Shown here piece after piece: positions 33,073 to 46,844 of a stretch of DNA of 64,000 nucleotides. The notes below the pieces were generated by a model, which was given only the letters and a program-made list of their open reading frames with translations, was not told where the DNA came from and made no database searches. Origin of the DNA: Glandiceps talaboti. Lineage: Eukaryota; Hemichordata; Enteropneusta; Spengelidae. The stretch lies in contig NC_135557.1 in NCBI RefSeq assembly GCF_964340395.1, positions 18,332,625 to 18,396,624 of the forward strand, given 5' to 3'. Positions within the stretch are counted from its first letter, which is position 1, and the number at the start of each line of letters is the position of its first letter. The position numbers and the translations under genes are program-made.

Positions 33073-34992
33073 TGACCATATGGTACGGTTTAACTTGTAG
33101 ATAAATGCAAATATTTAATAGTGCACAGTTTATTATCTTAGATATCATAGCAAATGTCTTTAAAAGTAAGAAGTTAATTTTTTTTTAAATATTGTTTTCA
33201 ATATCACTGCCATATATATATAACAGTATCAAGGAAGATACATATGAGCCGTTACACAGCATTTCAGATACCATATGTATATATACATATATTTGATATC
33301 TGAATATTTATCTGAGCAGTAAAATCTCAAGGTTGTTTTCATTGTAAAACAATCAGACTAAATGACAGAATATTAATAAACTGATAATGTAATAATTAAT
33401 TATCGAAATATCGAACATAATACTATACTAAAATATTTGTTTTATGATATGATATCACTGCCAAGATGCACTAAGAAAATTAATATCTCTTTCCTGTTTG
33501 GTGTTACAGAGCTAGAGAAAGGTTACAGAACTTATCTTTTTTTGTACTTTCTCAACACAGAGTTGAGTTACTGTTACTATATAATACGAGTAATTATCAA
33601 GTCAAAAATAACTCCAAACAGCCGGGATTGAAATAGAATCGATCTATACTAGATCTAGAGCCAGAAAGGTACATAGAGATAGAGGGACAAACTGAGAGAG
33701 AGGCGGGCAGATATGAGTTATAGAGAGACAAACCGACTGAATAACAGTGACAGACAAGGAGGCAAGCAGGCAGACTGACAGACAGACAAACAGTTTTGCA
33801 AGTAACACAGGCAGACTGAAAAAAAAAACATTTGGAATGACAGACAGACAGACAAACAGACAGTTAGTCAGACAGACAGGCAGGCAGACCGATACACATG
33901 GTGATGGACAGTAAGTCATGTAGTTAGAGACAATCAGTTGTGCATTTAACACACTGGCAGACTGAGAAATAGACAGTTAACGTTAGACAGACAGACAGAC
34001 AGACAGACAGAGAGATAGGCGACAGACAGACAAGGTAATCTTAATGTTAATCTTTATTTCTTATGAAGTGCATTATATTAAGAAGAATTGCAATCACAAC
34101 ATGGTGTACAACTGACAGTAATTAAAAACAAACTTCAAAAATACAGAATTCGAAACTGTAAAATATGCAGATATTTCAGAAATGATACTAGTAATGGAAA
34201 GGTAATCACTCAGTACTCTTAGCTCTGGTATTTTCACGAGGACAGAATCCCAAGACAGCTGAAATCCCAGACCAGTTTGTATCCCAATGTTTTGAGAAGT
34301 ACTAGTTAGCAGTCTATAGTCGTTGCAACAATAACGGTACAAGTTTAGTGGCCTACCGAAACAGCGCCCTCTGTTGTCAATAAACACTAGATGTCCTTTG
34401 ATAGTTTGTTTATGCTCTGCTTAAGTTCACCCACAGGGGTGGTATCATTTGAAACTCTTTGCGAGACAACTTGTAGATTGTTACAACATTTACGGATCAA
34501 AATGAGCAATAAAACACCTGTTTTATAGATAAATGTCAGTGGGAGTCATTTTTCTTAACGACAAAGAATATGTATTAGATGGAAAATGTATATTCATGAC
34601 TTTATCTGAATAAAGCAAACACTTACAAACTAAGTAGTCATGCATGCATATTCAGTTTTCATCTAATCCACTCAAAGAACAATAGATGTGAAAAAGTAGT
34701 TTCAATTTGGTGTTGCTTGGCAACCGAGTGTACTCTATATGATAAGAAATCTCCAGACCAACCTTTATGAAATAAAATAAACTTTACTTTCTGGAATGCC
34801 GTTGTCCTTTAACGTAGATAATGATGTAATGATTGTAATATACAAAACATTAACAGTTACTGGCCAACTCTAAACTTTTGAAATACTCTTTTCCATTATC
34901 ATTTTCCTCATTTACATACTGAGCTATAATAAACTAACACGATAATGTATACCCTGTGTCTGATCATAATACGCTTGGATACACATACTCAT
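33073..34992. repeat. 3' flank of ST6Gal copy 1, duplicated at 60.8-63.0 kb
   Basis: Nearly colinear with 60,801-63,044. It includes a palindrome CATATGTATATATACATAT at about 33,272, a CAGA-rich block (about 33,660-34,030) and a CTTTATTTCTTATG string near 34,052 that could carry the minus-strand poly(A) signal. No other exon is supported. Confidence 0.75.
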
Positions 34993-37900
34993 TTAATTGT
35001 CCTCGCATTTGAATTTAGAATATCCTTGCAATGTTACTTTTATCTTGTCACGAGAGCTTTCTATATTGCGTGTGTTCATTTTTAAAACTAAATTTCTTTC
35101 AGTTGCAAATGGATGCTGGGGAAATAAATTCCAACCACAGAAAAAACAACAGTCTTCGTAATAATAGCAGTATCTGTCTTTGTCACTTGATGGGATATAA
35201 CCATATACATCGACCTCGTCACAGATATGCAATAATAGATGAACACCTGGTGGAAAGACGGTTTTGAAATGCATTATTCAATTTATACTTTTTTTGTTTA
35301 AAATACAATGTGCCTCTTCAAAGTGTCATATTACACACACACTGTCATAACAAGAACATGATGAATACCTGTAAACTTCTAAAGCTCATTTAGCGATATC
35401 TTCTGTTAAAAAATACCAACAATACAGTTCTAGTCTTGAAAATCATGACATTGCAACATACTCATTACTAAGTTTTACTTTATAGATGGTTCAAACATGA
35501 AAATACACACACACATACATACATACACACACCATACATACATACATACATGCATGCATGCATGCATACATACATACATACACATACATACATACATACA
35601 TACATACATACATAAACACAAACATACATATCCCATATATACATACACACACACACATACATACATACATACATACATACATACATACATACATACATAC
35701 ATACATACATCAAATCAAATCAGAATTGACAACATTAATGTCACTGTTAACATAATGTCTCCTGTTTTAAACTTTGTCTCTCACCTAAAAATCCAGATGT
35801 TGATGGAAATGGTTTCAGTTCTTCTACACTAAATTCTTGGATAATATCCCATACTTTCCACAAAGTTTCCAGACGTATCACATACACTGGTGACTCAGGA
35901 TGCTTGTAGTGCCATCTAGCATAACTGCAAAAGAAGTTTTGACCATCTTTGTACCACTAGGGTAAAGATAGCAAAGGGGAGATTTAAAAAAAAAAAACCA
36001 GAACATTCGAAAATGTTACTCTTTCATATAAAAATACAACGAATAACACTGAATTAAAGCACTTTCTCTATATGTTACACTCCTTCATAACATTCATATC
36101 AATGTAGTAGTTTACTGTTTCAATTGGTTTATTTACAAGCCTAGCATGTGCCCTTTCTATGTGGCCCATTTGCAAATGAAAAAGTATACTTATACACTTT
36201 ATATGAATGCTATAAACAATTGTGGTACAGACAGAAAAACGTGTTACTTTGGTATTATGGGTTATATATAAAACAGCATATCCAAATGCAAGATAGACAA
36301 ACACAGGGCATATCAATGACAAGAAATAACAGGTAAAAGAGTTAAAAGTGGGGATAGAAATATTGAAAAGAGACTTGTAGTGGGTATGTATGTATTATTT
36401 TTTTTATCATAATACCATAAACTTACCAGGTTGAAAGAGTTAATTTGAACAAAAAGATGTATTTTTCACCAAGTGGCAATTGAAATGACCATATCTCAAT
36501 GGATCTTTGATGCTCAAAATATGCCAAAACGATAGAGATTGTCATTCTTTTATTCTTGATTTTTCTTGATCTTAGTGTAGTCTGTCACAATTCATCGAAT
36601 AATCACACTGAGTTCTTCTTTTAGGGCCACAAGCTCGACTAGTCGCTAAGAACTATCTTTTGTGGAAATTTGTTTTTAATTCTCTACATTATCTACTTGT
36701 GGCTAATGTGACTTGTACATTTTGATATTTTGTACATTTGTAGATAAGTTTAGAGTATTTTGTAAGCCTATAATTTCTGGCGATAAAAGTTATTAAAGCG
36801 GCACCAAGACAACTGGAACACCTTTTTTTTTTAAATTATAAAATAACTTTCTCGTATCATAGTACACCCTGAATAGTATCGAGTCACCTGTGGGTTGTGT
36901 AGCAGTATACAAATGTACATGATATGGTACAATTAATGAAATGAAATACATTTTTGGCTCAGCACCCACTCAGCGCCCTCAACTGCGGTCATGATTTCAA
37001 CATTGTTTATATACTACACTCTATTTACAGATAAGATTGACCACTGATTGATATGTACAATGTCTAGGTGTAAGTATAACTATTTCCAGTTGACATATTG
37101 TGGTTGTCTGGTCTAAAATGACACAACAGTTGCAAGCCAGTGCATGCAGTTTTAAAATATCGACAGAATCAAAACCAAGCTTTTCCTCTTGGTTTAAATT
37201 TGTCACTCAACAACCTACAGATAATGTTGACCCCTAGTCAACAGATACGGTGTCGTTTTATAAGCACAGGACAAATTTTCTGGGATATATATTCAGTTAC
37301 TTGATGAAAGAATGTCCCAGTTGCAGCTAGTGCAGGCTTAATTACAAATGTTTCTTTAGTATTACATTGGTTCAAAAAGCAAGTCAATAGTATGTACATT
37401 TGTATGTTATTTAATTGGTAGATAATAAAATCACTAAATGTTTTTTTCATAATACCTTATACATGTTCCCGTTATAAGGCCCTTCTCTCCACGTCAATAT
37501 AATTTCAGAACCTTTTAATTCCTCCAGCAGCTTAAATCTGTAAGATCTTATCACTTGGTTGTTAGCTATACGTATGGTTGTCTTACTACCAACATCATTC
37601 TCGAAACCTTTAATTGGTGCTACATTGAAACGAAGGACTGCGTCATGAGAATCTATCAAAGAAACAGTAGAAATGCTACTTGTCATGGTGACTTATGCAA
37701 AGGATACTTGTGTATTACGTCATCACTTTAGCTCTTTCAACTAGTATTATTACAGCTTAAAGCATCTTGCCCCAACATCTGAATACACACACACACACAC
37801 ACACACATATATACAGTACAGATCAAGCATAATGGGATATTGTACATGAACTATGCTTGCATCTTTAAAGCATGATGCAACAACAACAGTGCATCAATGC

Positions 37901-38043
37901 ATAGTTTTTTGTGATGCGTGCACTCGGGTGATGTTTTATGTGAGCTGCACTGTATACATATATATATATATATACACATACATATACGACATCTGATGAT
38001 CGCATTAAGCATGAAACTCGGAGTAACTATATATATATAGTAT

Positions 38044-38075
<32 letters not shown>

Positions 38076-38851
38076 GGAGGTAGATAGATGGCTAGATGGA
38101 TGGATGGATGACAAATGGGTGGATGGCTAAATGATGGATGGATGGATATATTGATGTACTTACGACAGTTGGACGGACCAACAGACAGACAGACAGACAT
38201 ATCAGACAAATACCTACCTATCTCTTGTCCTAAACGCGAATCACGTAAAGCCCCTGAACTCGTTACTAGAGCACATGTTTTGTATAGCGTGGCTGTTCTT
38301 TTTGAAATATATGATTCCTTTGGAATGTACTTTCCATATCTAAGTTCATGGAACGGAGATTCGTCTGGTTGTACAAATTGAATTGGTGCAGATTGTTTCA
38401 GTCTACACGCTACTTCATTTAAAGATGCCTTTACTTTTCCTCTAGGACGTTTCTTAAATTTTGGCGGTTTTTCCTCAAGTGGGTTGAACATTGAATTATG
38501 ATCGATAAGGGCCTTTTTCATCCATGGTGTCTCTTTGGGTAGGAAGCTAAGATGGTCATGCAAGGTAATGTTTCCAGCGTACTTTTCTTCAGTAGGGTAC
38601 TGGTCACGTTTGAGTTCTTCATAGTCGGCCAATGACAGTCTAATGACGTCAGCTTTGTCAGGTGACGGAAACAAAAGTACAGTAGAATCACTCAACACTT
38701 CCACATCAACTTCACAGGGATGAGTACGTGCAATTGCAAAATATGGAATTGTGGGAAGATCAAAAAAATACGCTAAAAGGAAATAACCCGCAGCTAGGAA
38801 AATTAGGATGATGATTTTTTGGTGGCAAGCTTGTTTTCGTGTTTTTGTCAT
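34993..38851 (-). CDS. Beta-galactoside alpha-2,6-sialyltransferase-like (ST6Gal, GT29), complete
   Basis: Four coding exons: 38,851-38,218; 37,652-37,456; 35,956-35,785; 35,246-34,993. All have GT-AG junctions and matching phases, giving 418 residues (vertebrate ST6GAL1 is about 406). It is a type II Golgi enzyme that would transfer sialic acid from CMP-sialic acid to galactose on glycans. Residues 1-12 are cytoplasmic and basic, and 13-30 form the membrane anchor ([19 protein letters not shown]). Sialylmotif L starts at C193 ([13 protein letters not shown]...[12 protein letters not shown]), split between exons 1 and 2. WYKDGQNFF opens exon 3, sialylmotif S is about 326-350 ([10 protein letters not shown]...[10 protein letters not shown]), motif III is YYYE near 362-365, and motif VS is H379-PFAT-E384. 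All expected catalytic motifs are intact. An acceptor (TTTTTTTCAG) at about 38,919 implies a further noncoding 5' exon. A second copy lies at 63.0 kb. Confidence 0.9.
35507..35711. repeat. (ACAT)n array in ST6Gal intron 3
   Basis: About 200 bp of ACAT tetranucleotides with GCATGCAT and (CA)n interruptions inside intron 3 of ST6Gal copy 1. The corresponding intron of copy 2 has a shorter version (about 63,585-63,632). Confidence 0.9.
37785..38160. repeat. Microsatellites and a hairpin-element relic in ST6Gal intron 1-2
   Basis: (CA)n at about 37,785-37,806, (TA)n at about 37,958-37,975, (CA)n at about 38,043-38,066 and a GGAT tract at about 38,090-38,150. At about 37,990-38,025 lies a degraded piece of the TA-flanked hairpin element from 2.3 kb. 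Confidence 0.75.
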
Positions 38852-38918
38852 GACAACAGTTTTTTGATGGTGATTGGTGGATGTTGTAGATCACAAGTGA
38901 GTCTGTAAATCTGTGGAT

Positions 38919-41270
38919 CTGAAAAAAAATGAAACAGATTAGTGTGTCACTGTTTGAGTTGGAACATGTGTCACTCTGATGATGGTAAGAAATACTTCTC
39001 TTCAATCATTTACAGGGCGAGATGATTTACGTAAATCAAACGCTATGTTACAGTTTATCTGAAAGATGAATGGTTTTATAGTTTGACAACTAGGAATGTT
39101 GTTGGGAGAGAAGCAGTCATTGTTTGTTTGTTTGTTTGTTGATTGGTTTTCTTTATTTATTTGTTGCTATTCTGTTCCGTTTTAATACAAAATTCTTTTT
39201 TTTTAACTTTCATCTTAATAACATTAATTAGGAGTGGAAATGAGTTCGTCATCACTTTCATAATTTAGTATGATAAATAATGACATGTTCTTTTGAATCA
39301 TTGATGTTACTAAACGTGTAAATCATTACCAAAGGCACAGACAAGTAAAGACAGATTGGTAACAAGCCTTCTCCCATTGTTCAATTATAGCCTAGGGTAA
39401 ACATTACTCTATTGTCATGGAAATAACTTTCCAACGTGTGAATCTGCCCAAATTCAATATAGTCTCGCATAAATCAACAAACCACATGATAGTACGCGAT
39501 ATTTTGATGGGAAAGTTTGCTATCTTAGTGATATCAGCATTTGAACTCTCATGCGAACTTGAAGCCAACTCAGATCAAATATCATTGACATGTTAGCACA
39601 TAACGTCTCATGTTGTCGACAGACACTATATACATAAACATGTGTTTGGCATGATGCAGGTAATTTTCCAGGTCACAGTAGACACAACACTGTTGCAACA
39701 TAACTGTTAGTGTTGCGTCTTTTTTACATTGATTGCGGCAGGGGTGCATGTATGTTATGAATCAAAATAAAAACAATCGACTCTCAGTACCATGCAAAAT
39801 ATACAATATAACAATGCATTGTTTTCCATGAAAACTTACAATCATACTGAAGATATTTTATGATGTGAAGCTAGCTTGCCTTCTTTATTAGTTAAAATAT
39901 CATTTTCAAAGCATTTGTATGTTTTTCGTTTTACTGTTTCACTTTGATCATGGCCACAATTGTACTGCTGTGGGGTCAATGGAAGCTCCGCTTCGGTAAA
40001 TCGAGAAATTCGTTAAACATGCAACTGGTGGCACCTGGGACCCTATTTTGCATATGACTGACTGTATGTTTGGAGGTGGAGAACTTGTGATGACTCACTG
40101 GCAAGTAATCACCAAATATAAACATTCCCTATATCTGGGTTTTTCACATGCAAATGCCACATATTTGAAAAATCATGAATGACACACAATCTAAGCAGTT
40201 GTTTGCATGGGAATTTGTCTCATTTGGAAATTTTTTTTTTCATTCTATGAAACAAACAGACTGATTTTCAACTAATTTGTGTATCAAGTTACCATCCTAT
40301 GACATTCACAAACAATTTGTACATGACCTGTGTGTTTCTCAGAGCATAGAAAAAATGCTCAAAACAAGACCGAGAAGCTAGTGTTCTGTACAGCAGTTTG
40401 AATTTCCCGCATTTGCATAGATTAGCCATAATCCTCTTTATATGGGGCAGTTCTGTCTTTAACAGCTTGTGTGTTCATTTTGACATGGGTGATGAATGCA
40501 TAGACCCTCATGTAAGCGTCAGAATGTTATGACTATTGAATAAAGTACATGTAGTACTTTTCTGACAAAAATCCCAGTAGGTAGGATGAAAATCCCAGAG
40601 TGTAACTGACTATAGAGCCCATAGAACACAACTTGCCCTATCGTCAGAAGTTGTCATACAGTGTGTAACAAATTCCATATTTCTGCAGGTTTAAAAATTA
40701 AATCAAATATGTTCATTATATATTCATACTTTTGACCGTCCCAAACAAGAAAGTTTTACAAGGCAATAGCTCAGCTAAATCTCGCTCGATTTCCACACTG
40801 TTTCCGCAGAAATTTTTGGCTTCCGGTTGAAAATAACGCTATCAGGCCTTTGACCCTTACCGATGATGCAGTGGTGTTTAAACAACAAAACACCGATAGT
40901 ACCGAAAAGGGACTTCGGTAGCTTTCAGTGTAACATTGAAAGTGCTAGAGACACTTGTAGCGTACCCAAGGCAAGGATGGAGCTGTTAATCCCCAGATTA
41001 ACACCTCGAATAATAGCCATTACCAACCTGCCTTCTTACTTGTCTGTGGCTAAGGACACACAGAAAGGTTACTTAAGTTAATAATCAACTACTAGCCTTG
41101 AAAAAAATATACAGTTTGTTAAGACTATAAATAGCTGGTAACCGTTTTGAGGTCACGTAGTAGAAGAGTTAGACTCTCACCAGTATAGACTCTCACATCA
41201 TAAAATATCTTCAGTATGATTTTTTCATGGAAAACAATTGCGAGCATCCCTTTTAGTTGTCTACCGCATA
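38919..41270. other. ST6Gal upstream region; no further gene seen
   Basis: Must contain the promoter and probably a noncoding first exon of the sialyltransferase, but I cannot place a TATA box or donor with confidence. The frame 40,863-41,081 plus has no recognisable motif. Confidence 0.4.
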
Positions 41271-41277
41271 ATTGTAC

Positions 41278-41423
41278 TAGAATATCGTTGTACTGTGGGC
41301 CCTCATCGACTACATAGGGCTATTTGATGATGTGTTACTGTGATGCTCCGTATAACACATCAACAGATTATTAGCCCTATGTATATAGTCGATGTGGGCA
41401 CACAGTACAAGGATATTCGACTA
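41278..41423. repeat. Imperfect 60-70-bp hairpin
   Basis: Arm 41,278-41,338 (TTGTACTGTGGGCCC...ATAGGGCTA) pairs with 41,350-41,423 with small indels around an 11-bp loop. This fits a short foldback element. No target duplication is clear. Confidence 0.7.
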
Positions 41424-41779
41424 ATATCATGCAGAGATACTATGTTGTTTTGTAGAGCTTAATCTGGGGTTGAATTGATTTTTTTTCTCGCTTTCAATAC
41501 GTAGCAGATGGTAGCGAAGGTAGCCAAGTAAAATGATTGTCAAATTACCAAAACATAGCCTGAGATATTAGTGCTCCATACATGAATTAAATGGAGTATC
41601 ATTTAAATATCATCTGTATTATGTACTTGAATAATTGTTATCCATATGGCACCTTGAGCAGTTATCATTAATAAGCGACGGTTTCATTACGAATGAAGGT
41701 ACTAGATAAATATTTCACTCACAATCTAGTCAAATAGCATGCTGGATGTAGCGGTAGGTAATGGAGGAGACAGGTGCGG

Positions 41780-43700
41780 TATTGCTGGGTTGCATAATAG
41801 CCCTCTAAATAGCCAAGTAGCTAATAGCTACATTAGCAATAAGAATCGATCTATTATAGCTTGAGATGGCTATTCGGGTTATTTTCATATTTTCATTTCC
41901 TATCAGTAGTTTTTAGCCACTATTAGCTATTAGTAGCCAGGTAATAGCTTGCTATCAGCTATTGTAAACCAGGAATACAGTATAAATATCCTCCTGGGCA
42001 GCTTTTCAGGCTACTACTAGTACTAACAATAATAGCCGCAATTAGCCATTAATAGCCAGCTAATAGCTGGCTATTGGCTATCAACCCCTCAGCTTTCTCC
42101 ATGGGCTGGCTATGCAGCTATTCAAGCTATTAGCCATTAATAGCCGCTATTAGCCAATAATAGCCAGCTAATAGCTGGCTATCAGCTATCAACCTCTCAG
42201 CTTTCTCCATGGGCTGGCTATGCAGCTATTCAAGCTATTAGCCATTAATAGCCGCTATAAGCCATTAATAGCCAGCTAATAGCTGGCTATCAGCTATCAA
42301 CCCCTCAGCTTTCTCCATGGGCTGGCTATGCAGCTATTCAAGCTATTAGCCATTAATAGCCGCTATAAGCCATTAATAGCCAGCTAATAGCTGGCTATTA
42401 GCTATCAACCCCTCAGCTTTCTCCATGGGCTGGCTATGCAGCTATTCACGCTATAAGCCATTAATAGCCAGCTATTTAGCCAGCTAATAGTTGACTATTA
42501 GCTATCAACCCCTCAGCTTTCTCCATTGGCTGGCCATGCAGCTATTCAAGCTATTAATCAATAATAGCCGCTATTAGCCATTAATAGCCAGCTAATCAGC
42601 TATCAACCCCTCAGCTTTCTCCATAGGGTGGCTATTAGCTATCAACCCCGAGCTCTCTCCAGGGCTGGCTATACAGCTATTCACGCAGACCATATGATGT
42701 TTATGAAGAAATGTTGTTTGGAAGTTGCAGTCTTTAAATTTGCATTGTGACACTCGTCCTGTTATTCAAAAATAAAACATGAAATTTAAAGATCGGTCTT
42801 GAAAATATGCATGTGAATGTGTGATCATGTGATACACAATGAGCATGAAATGTAAAGGTCTGTGTGAAAATAAACATGGGAGTGTGTGATTATGTGGCAC
42901 ATGGTGAAATGGGAGATGTGTTTTGAATGGCTAGAAATGGCTATTAGCATCTAAGAACAGTCAGAAAGTAATGGGATCTGTAGCTGGTAGCCAGCTATTA
43001 GCTGGCTATTAATGGCTAATAGTGGCTATTAATGGCTAATAGCTTGAATAGCTGAATAGCCATGTGTCGGACAGTGCTGGGGGTTGTTAGCTGGTAGCTG
43101 GCTATTAGCCTGCTATTGATGGCTAATAGCAGCTATTAATGGCTAATAGCTTGAATATCATAATAGCCAGGCCCTGAAGACTGTTGGGGGTTGTTAGCTG
43201 GTAGTCGGCTAGTAATGGCTATTAACTTGAATAGCTGCCTAGGGAGATATTTATGCCATATTCCCACTTTGACAATAGCTGCTAACAAGCTATTACCTGG
43301 CTATTTATGGCCAATATTGAATAGGTGGTGGCTAGCTATTAGCCTGTTATTAATGGCTAATATCGGCTATTAATGGCCAATATTGAATAGGTGGTTGCTA
43401 GCTATTAGCCTGCTATTAATGACTGATATCGGCTATTAATGGCTAATAGCTTGAATAGCTGAATAGCCATGTCCTGAAGAGTGCTGGGGGTTGTTAGTTG
43501 GTAGCCAGCTATCAATGGCTAATAGTGGCTATTAATGGCTAAAAGTGGCTATCAATGGCTCTTACTAGCTTGAGTAGCTACCTACATGTAGGGAGATAAT
43601 CATACCATATTCCCATTATTACAATAGCTGATAGCAAGCTATTACCTGGCTCTTTATGGCCAATATTATTACGCTGAATAGCCAAAAGCCGTTATTTATC
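41780..43700. repeat. Large inverted AGCTATTA/TAATAGCC satellite-like array
   Basis: The left half (about 41,780-42,690) is built of AGCCATTAATAGCC and CAGCTAATAGCTGGCT modules arranged in about six higher-order units of roughly 95-110 bp, each marked by CTCAGCTTTCTCCATGGGC. The right half (about 42,940-43,700) carries the same core modules in opposite orientation, with its own marker GCTGGGGGTTGTTAGCTGG. Because the core is itself palindromic, each unit and the whole array can fold. Less regular AGCTATT-containing sequence extends to about 43,920. Three copies of an AAATTTAAAGATCGGTCTTG-like string lie at about 42,781, 42,846 and 43,945. It may be a foldback transposon or a young satellite. 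Confidence 0.85.
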
Positions 43701-43987
43701 TGAGATCTAGCTATTGTGGCAGTTCAATAAATCCCCAGTGAGCTGCTATTTACCTTGAGATCAAGCTATTTTGGCAACCAAAGAAATAGCCAACAGTCGT
43801 AATTTATCTTGAATCAAGCTATTTTGGAGATGAAGCTATTTTGGCAATCCAATAAATAGCCAATAGCCGCTATTTAGCTCAAATCAAGGTCGAATCAAGA
43901 TATTTTGGTAAATAGCCAATAACGGCTGTTTATCTGAGATCAAAATTTAAAGATTGGTCTTGAAAATATGCATGTGAATGTGTGATT

Positions 43988-45342
43988 GAACAAAGAACGT
44001 CTTCCAAGGTCATGCATGTCATGGGTCATGAAACGCATTACCATTATGGAAGCGGTCATTTCCCCGGGTAGAAGCTATTGTGGCAATCCAACAATACCGC
44101 ACTTTTTATGTAATGGAGGGTAGCGTATTTTATTTCTTCAGCAAAAGCACTGAAATAGGGTAGCGAAGGTAGCGGTCGGTAGGTAACGGAGGGTACCGAT
44201 TTTTTTCAATCGAAATCATTGAAATGTGATTTTATAAACTGATAACCAAACAAATGCGAAAAAAAATAAACTGAACTTTCATAGACCACTCAACATGTGA
44301 CGCTGTGCGTCATACCCATATCAGCAGTGATGTCACTAACGTATTTACCTGTAACCAATGGCAATAATACATATATTCGCTCTACAACATAATGTTTACA
44401 AATACGAAAATAGCGTTATCAGATAATAAGATGGTATGCATAAGCTGTAAGACTGACAGGTCAAGTCTCGACACAGACATAGCTTTGACCGGTGTTGAAG
44501 ATGTGTCAAGAACTCCAAGCTGTAACTTTTAGTACAGAAATAGTGGAGAGATGGGCTGGGCATGCAAGCATAAGTAAAACACAACGGACGGACTTACGTT
44601 TACATGAAAAGAGAAATACTTACGATGATATAATACAGAGACAAACCGGCTTTACACGATGTAGCTGTAGAGCGGGGCTGGCCTTTACCTCGGCCTCTGG
44701 CTTTTAGGATGTATACAACGCGACTTACACGTAACTGCTGATATAGGCTTTGTACATATACGTACACGAATAAACACTTTCAAGCAGCGTCCATGTTTAC
44801 AGTGAATTATGGGTAATAAAGCTGGGGTCATGGGGATGGTTATTTGTGCCAAAGCGATGAGGGCGGCCCTATTTATTTTTCAGTTTGTCATCTCCCGACC
44901 GACCCTAATTTGCAGCTCCGACATCAGAAAAAACAAACTATTTTTGATTCCGACCGACCCCTGACACAGCAAGATTGTAAGGTTCGAACGAACGTCAAAC
45001 GTTCCTCATGGCGTCTAAACCACCCCACTCCCACTCCCTTTGTTATGTCGGAGCAGCATGTGTCTTTCATGGCTGAAGTCGTTGAGGTTTGAGGGACAGG
45101 GCTCGAAATTAATGCCGTCGCGTAGTACATTTTGCTGCACTTTAATAGCTCAGAATATTTCTATAATTTTCAAAATTATGTCTAATGTAAAAGGCATATC
45201 GCATTCCTAAAAAACCCAACATTTTTTGACCAGGTTTTAGTTTTAAATCAGTTGTATCATCGGGGAAATGTCGACCGACTCCGTAATGGTAATGCGTTTC
45301 ATGACCCATGACATGCATGGCCTTGGAAGTCGTTCTTTGTTC
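43988..45342. repeat. Inverted repeat pair of about 80 bp, 1.2 kb apart
   Basis: Sequence at 43,988-44,068 (from GAACAAAGAACG through GTCATGGGTCATGAAACGC) is repeated in inverted orientation at about 45,262-45,342. Both copies are open in one frame and give nearly the same peptide (core MHVMGHETHYHYG). The second continues to 71 codons (45,357-45,142 minus). It may be a fragment of a mobile or multicopy coding sequence. I do not recognise it. Confidence 0.6.
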
Positions 45343-46374
45343 ATTGCTCATGTGCAATAAATGAAATTATCACAGCTTCACGTAGCATAGGCTCACGATG
45401 TTTGTTACAACTTGCAAGCTTCAATTGTGTCATAAACACCTCAGGTTTTAGGCATGGATGTTACAAAAATTACTCGTCAGTATGAACTTGTCAGAAGGGA
45501 TTAATACACTTTCTATTTTGAACACTACATGTTATCATCAAGTTGACACTATCACATCTCGTCAGATTCCAGTTTCTATTATACACTAGGTATGACCACA
45601 TAAAGTTCTCTAACATACCGGTGACTTTACTATACATGAAATATTAATGCCCCTATACTAATGTTACGGGCCATTTTTATGTGACATGGGAAACTCATTT
45701 AAAACTAAGTCTTACATTTACGTTAGCTATTCGAAGCTTGGAAATATTACCTCAAAGGCTATGAATAACTTAAACATTGCCTTAATAGAAGCAAAAAACT
45801 GCAGATCTGCCAGGGGGAAACCCCAAGGACTCCCTCATCCCAGAGGTCACTCAAGCATTCAACCAGCAATCAGATGCACTAACAACATTTTTACTGTCAT
45901 AATGGTATTAAACGTTTCTTAAATATTTCACCCAATTCTAATTTGAGATGATATTGGCTTTTAAAGATGTGAAATGTTTGCCAAGGTAGTCTAAAATTGC
46001 CTTAAACTCCAAATCTCCCCTACGTAGTTGCTTTTTACATGTTGGTACTGTCTTGTAAAGCTTGGAATTTATTGTCTGAAAGGGCCTGAATTGTCTCAAA
46101 ATTGACTTTTCAGAGTAAAAAACCTCCAGGGCTTCTAGGGGGAGACCCCCCTTGGACCCCCATAAGCATAAGAGATATACATATTCCCTGCTCAAGCTTT
46201 CCCATACCTTTCACTGTCAAGATGCTATTAAACTCCTTTTTGAATATATTTACCCCGTGTAGTCAATAATTATAATTATGATAGTGCTAATCCGATATCT
46301 TATAAAGTAGATGCAAGACAGTCAAGCAGTCCACACTGAGTCACGATCAAAAAATACCTGTCATGTGAATATTA

Positions 46375-46530
46375 TATGGGGGGGGGGGTGATCATGTTTT
46401 AGAATTAAGTGATAGGGGGGGGGTCAGCCTGTTTTTGGTTTTACACATGGGGGGGGGGTCAGTAACTTTTTGTCGGCCCGATTTAAGAATCCACCGCCCC
46501 CCCCGGCTGGAGAAACTGACCGGTCCCTTA
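46375..46530. mobile_element. G-homopolymer-rich block, probable MITE piece
   Basis: Four G/C homopolymer runs of 8-12 bp, two followed by GTCAG, end in GAGAAACTGACCGGTCCCTTA at about 46,510-46,530. That last string closely matches one inside the MITE at 31.1 kb, so this is likely a related element. The G runs could form quadruplexes. Confidence 0.5.
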
Positions 46531-46844
46531 GCGCTAGCGACGCGTCCGTGGTTACACAACAGGCGCCATTTTCGCGGCAACTTCGAAGTGCAGTCTTTAA
46601 TACTTAACGGTAAGTATTTTTTTACGTATTTCTTCTACAGTATAAGAATGTGCCAAGTAACTAAACACATCGAAGCATATACGTCGTCTGCATTAATCAG
46701 TATAAGTTGATTAATTTCCTTCATTTCAAAACATTATTTCCAACTTACAAATCTAGACTGTGTTGTCTGTTGAGATCGTCCCAAAAAATTGACGTCAGCT
46801 TATTTCATAGCGTCGTCTGCTGCAATGAACCAAAATATTAATGG

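Noticed and set aside
38027-38217. C-terminal extension of the sialyltransferase exon 1 frame (LSDMSVCLS...)
   Set aside because: It reads through the splice donor into microsatellites. Splicing at 38,217 restores sialylmotif L exactly.
40863-41081. 72-codon frame MMQWCLNNKTPIV
   Set aside because: No recognisable motif, and no splice or promoter context.
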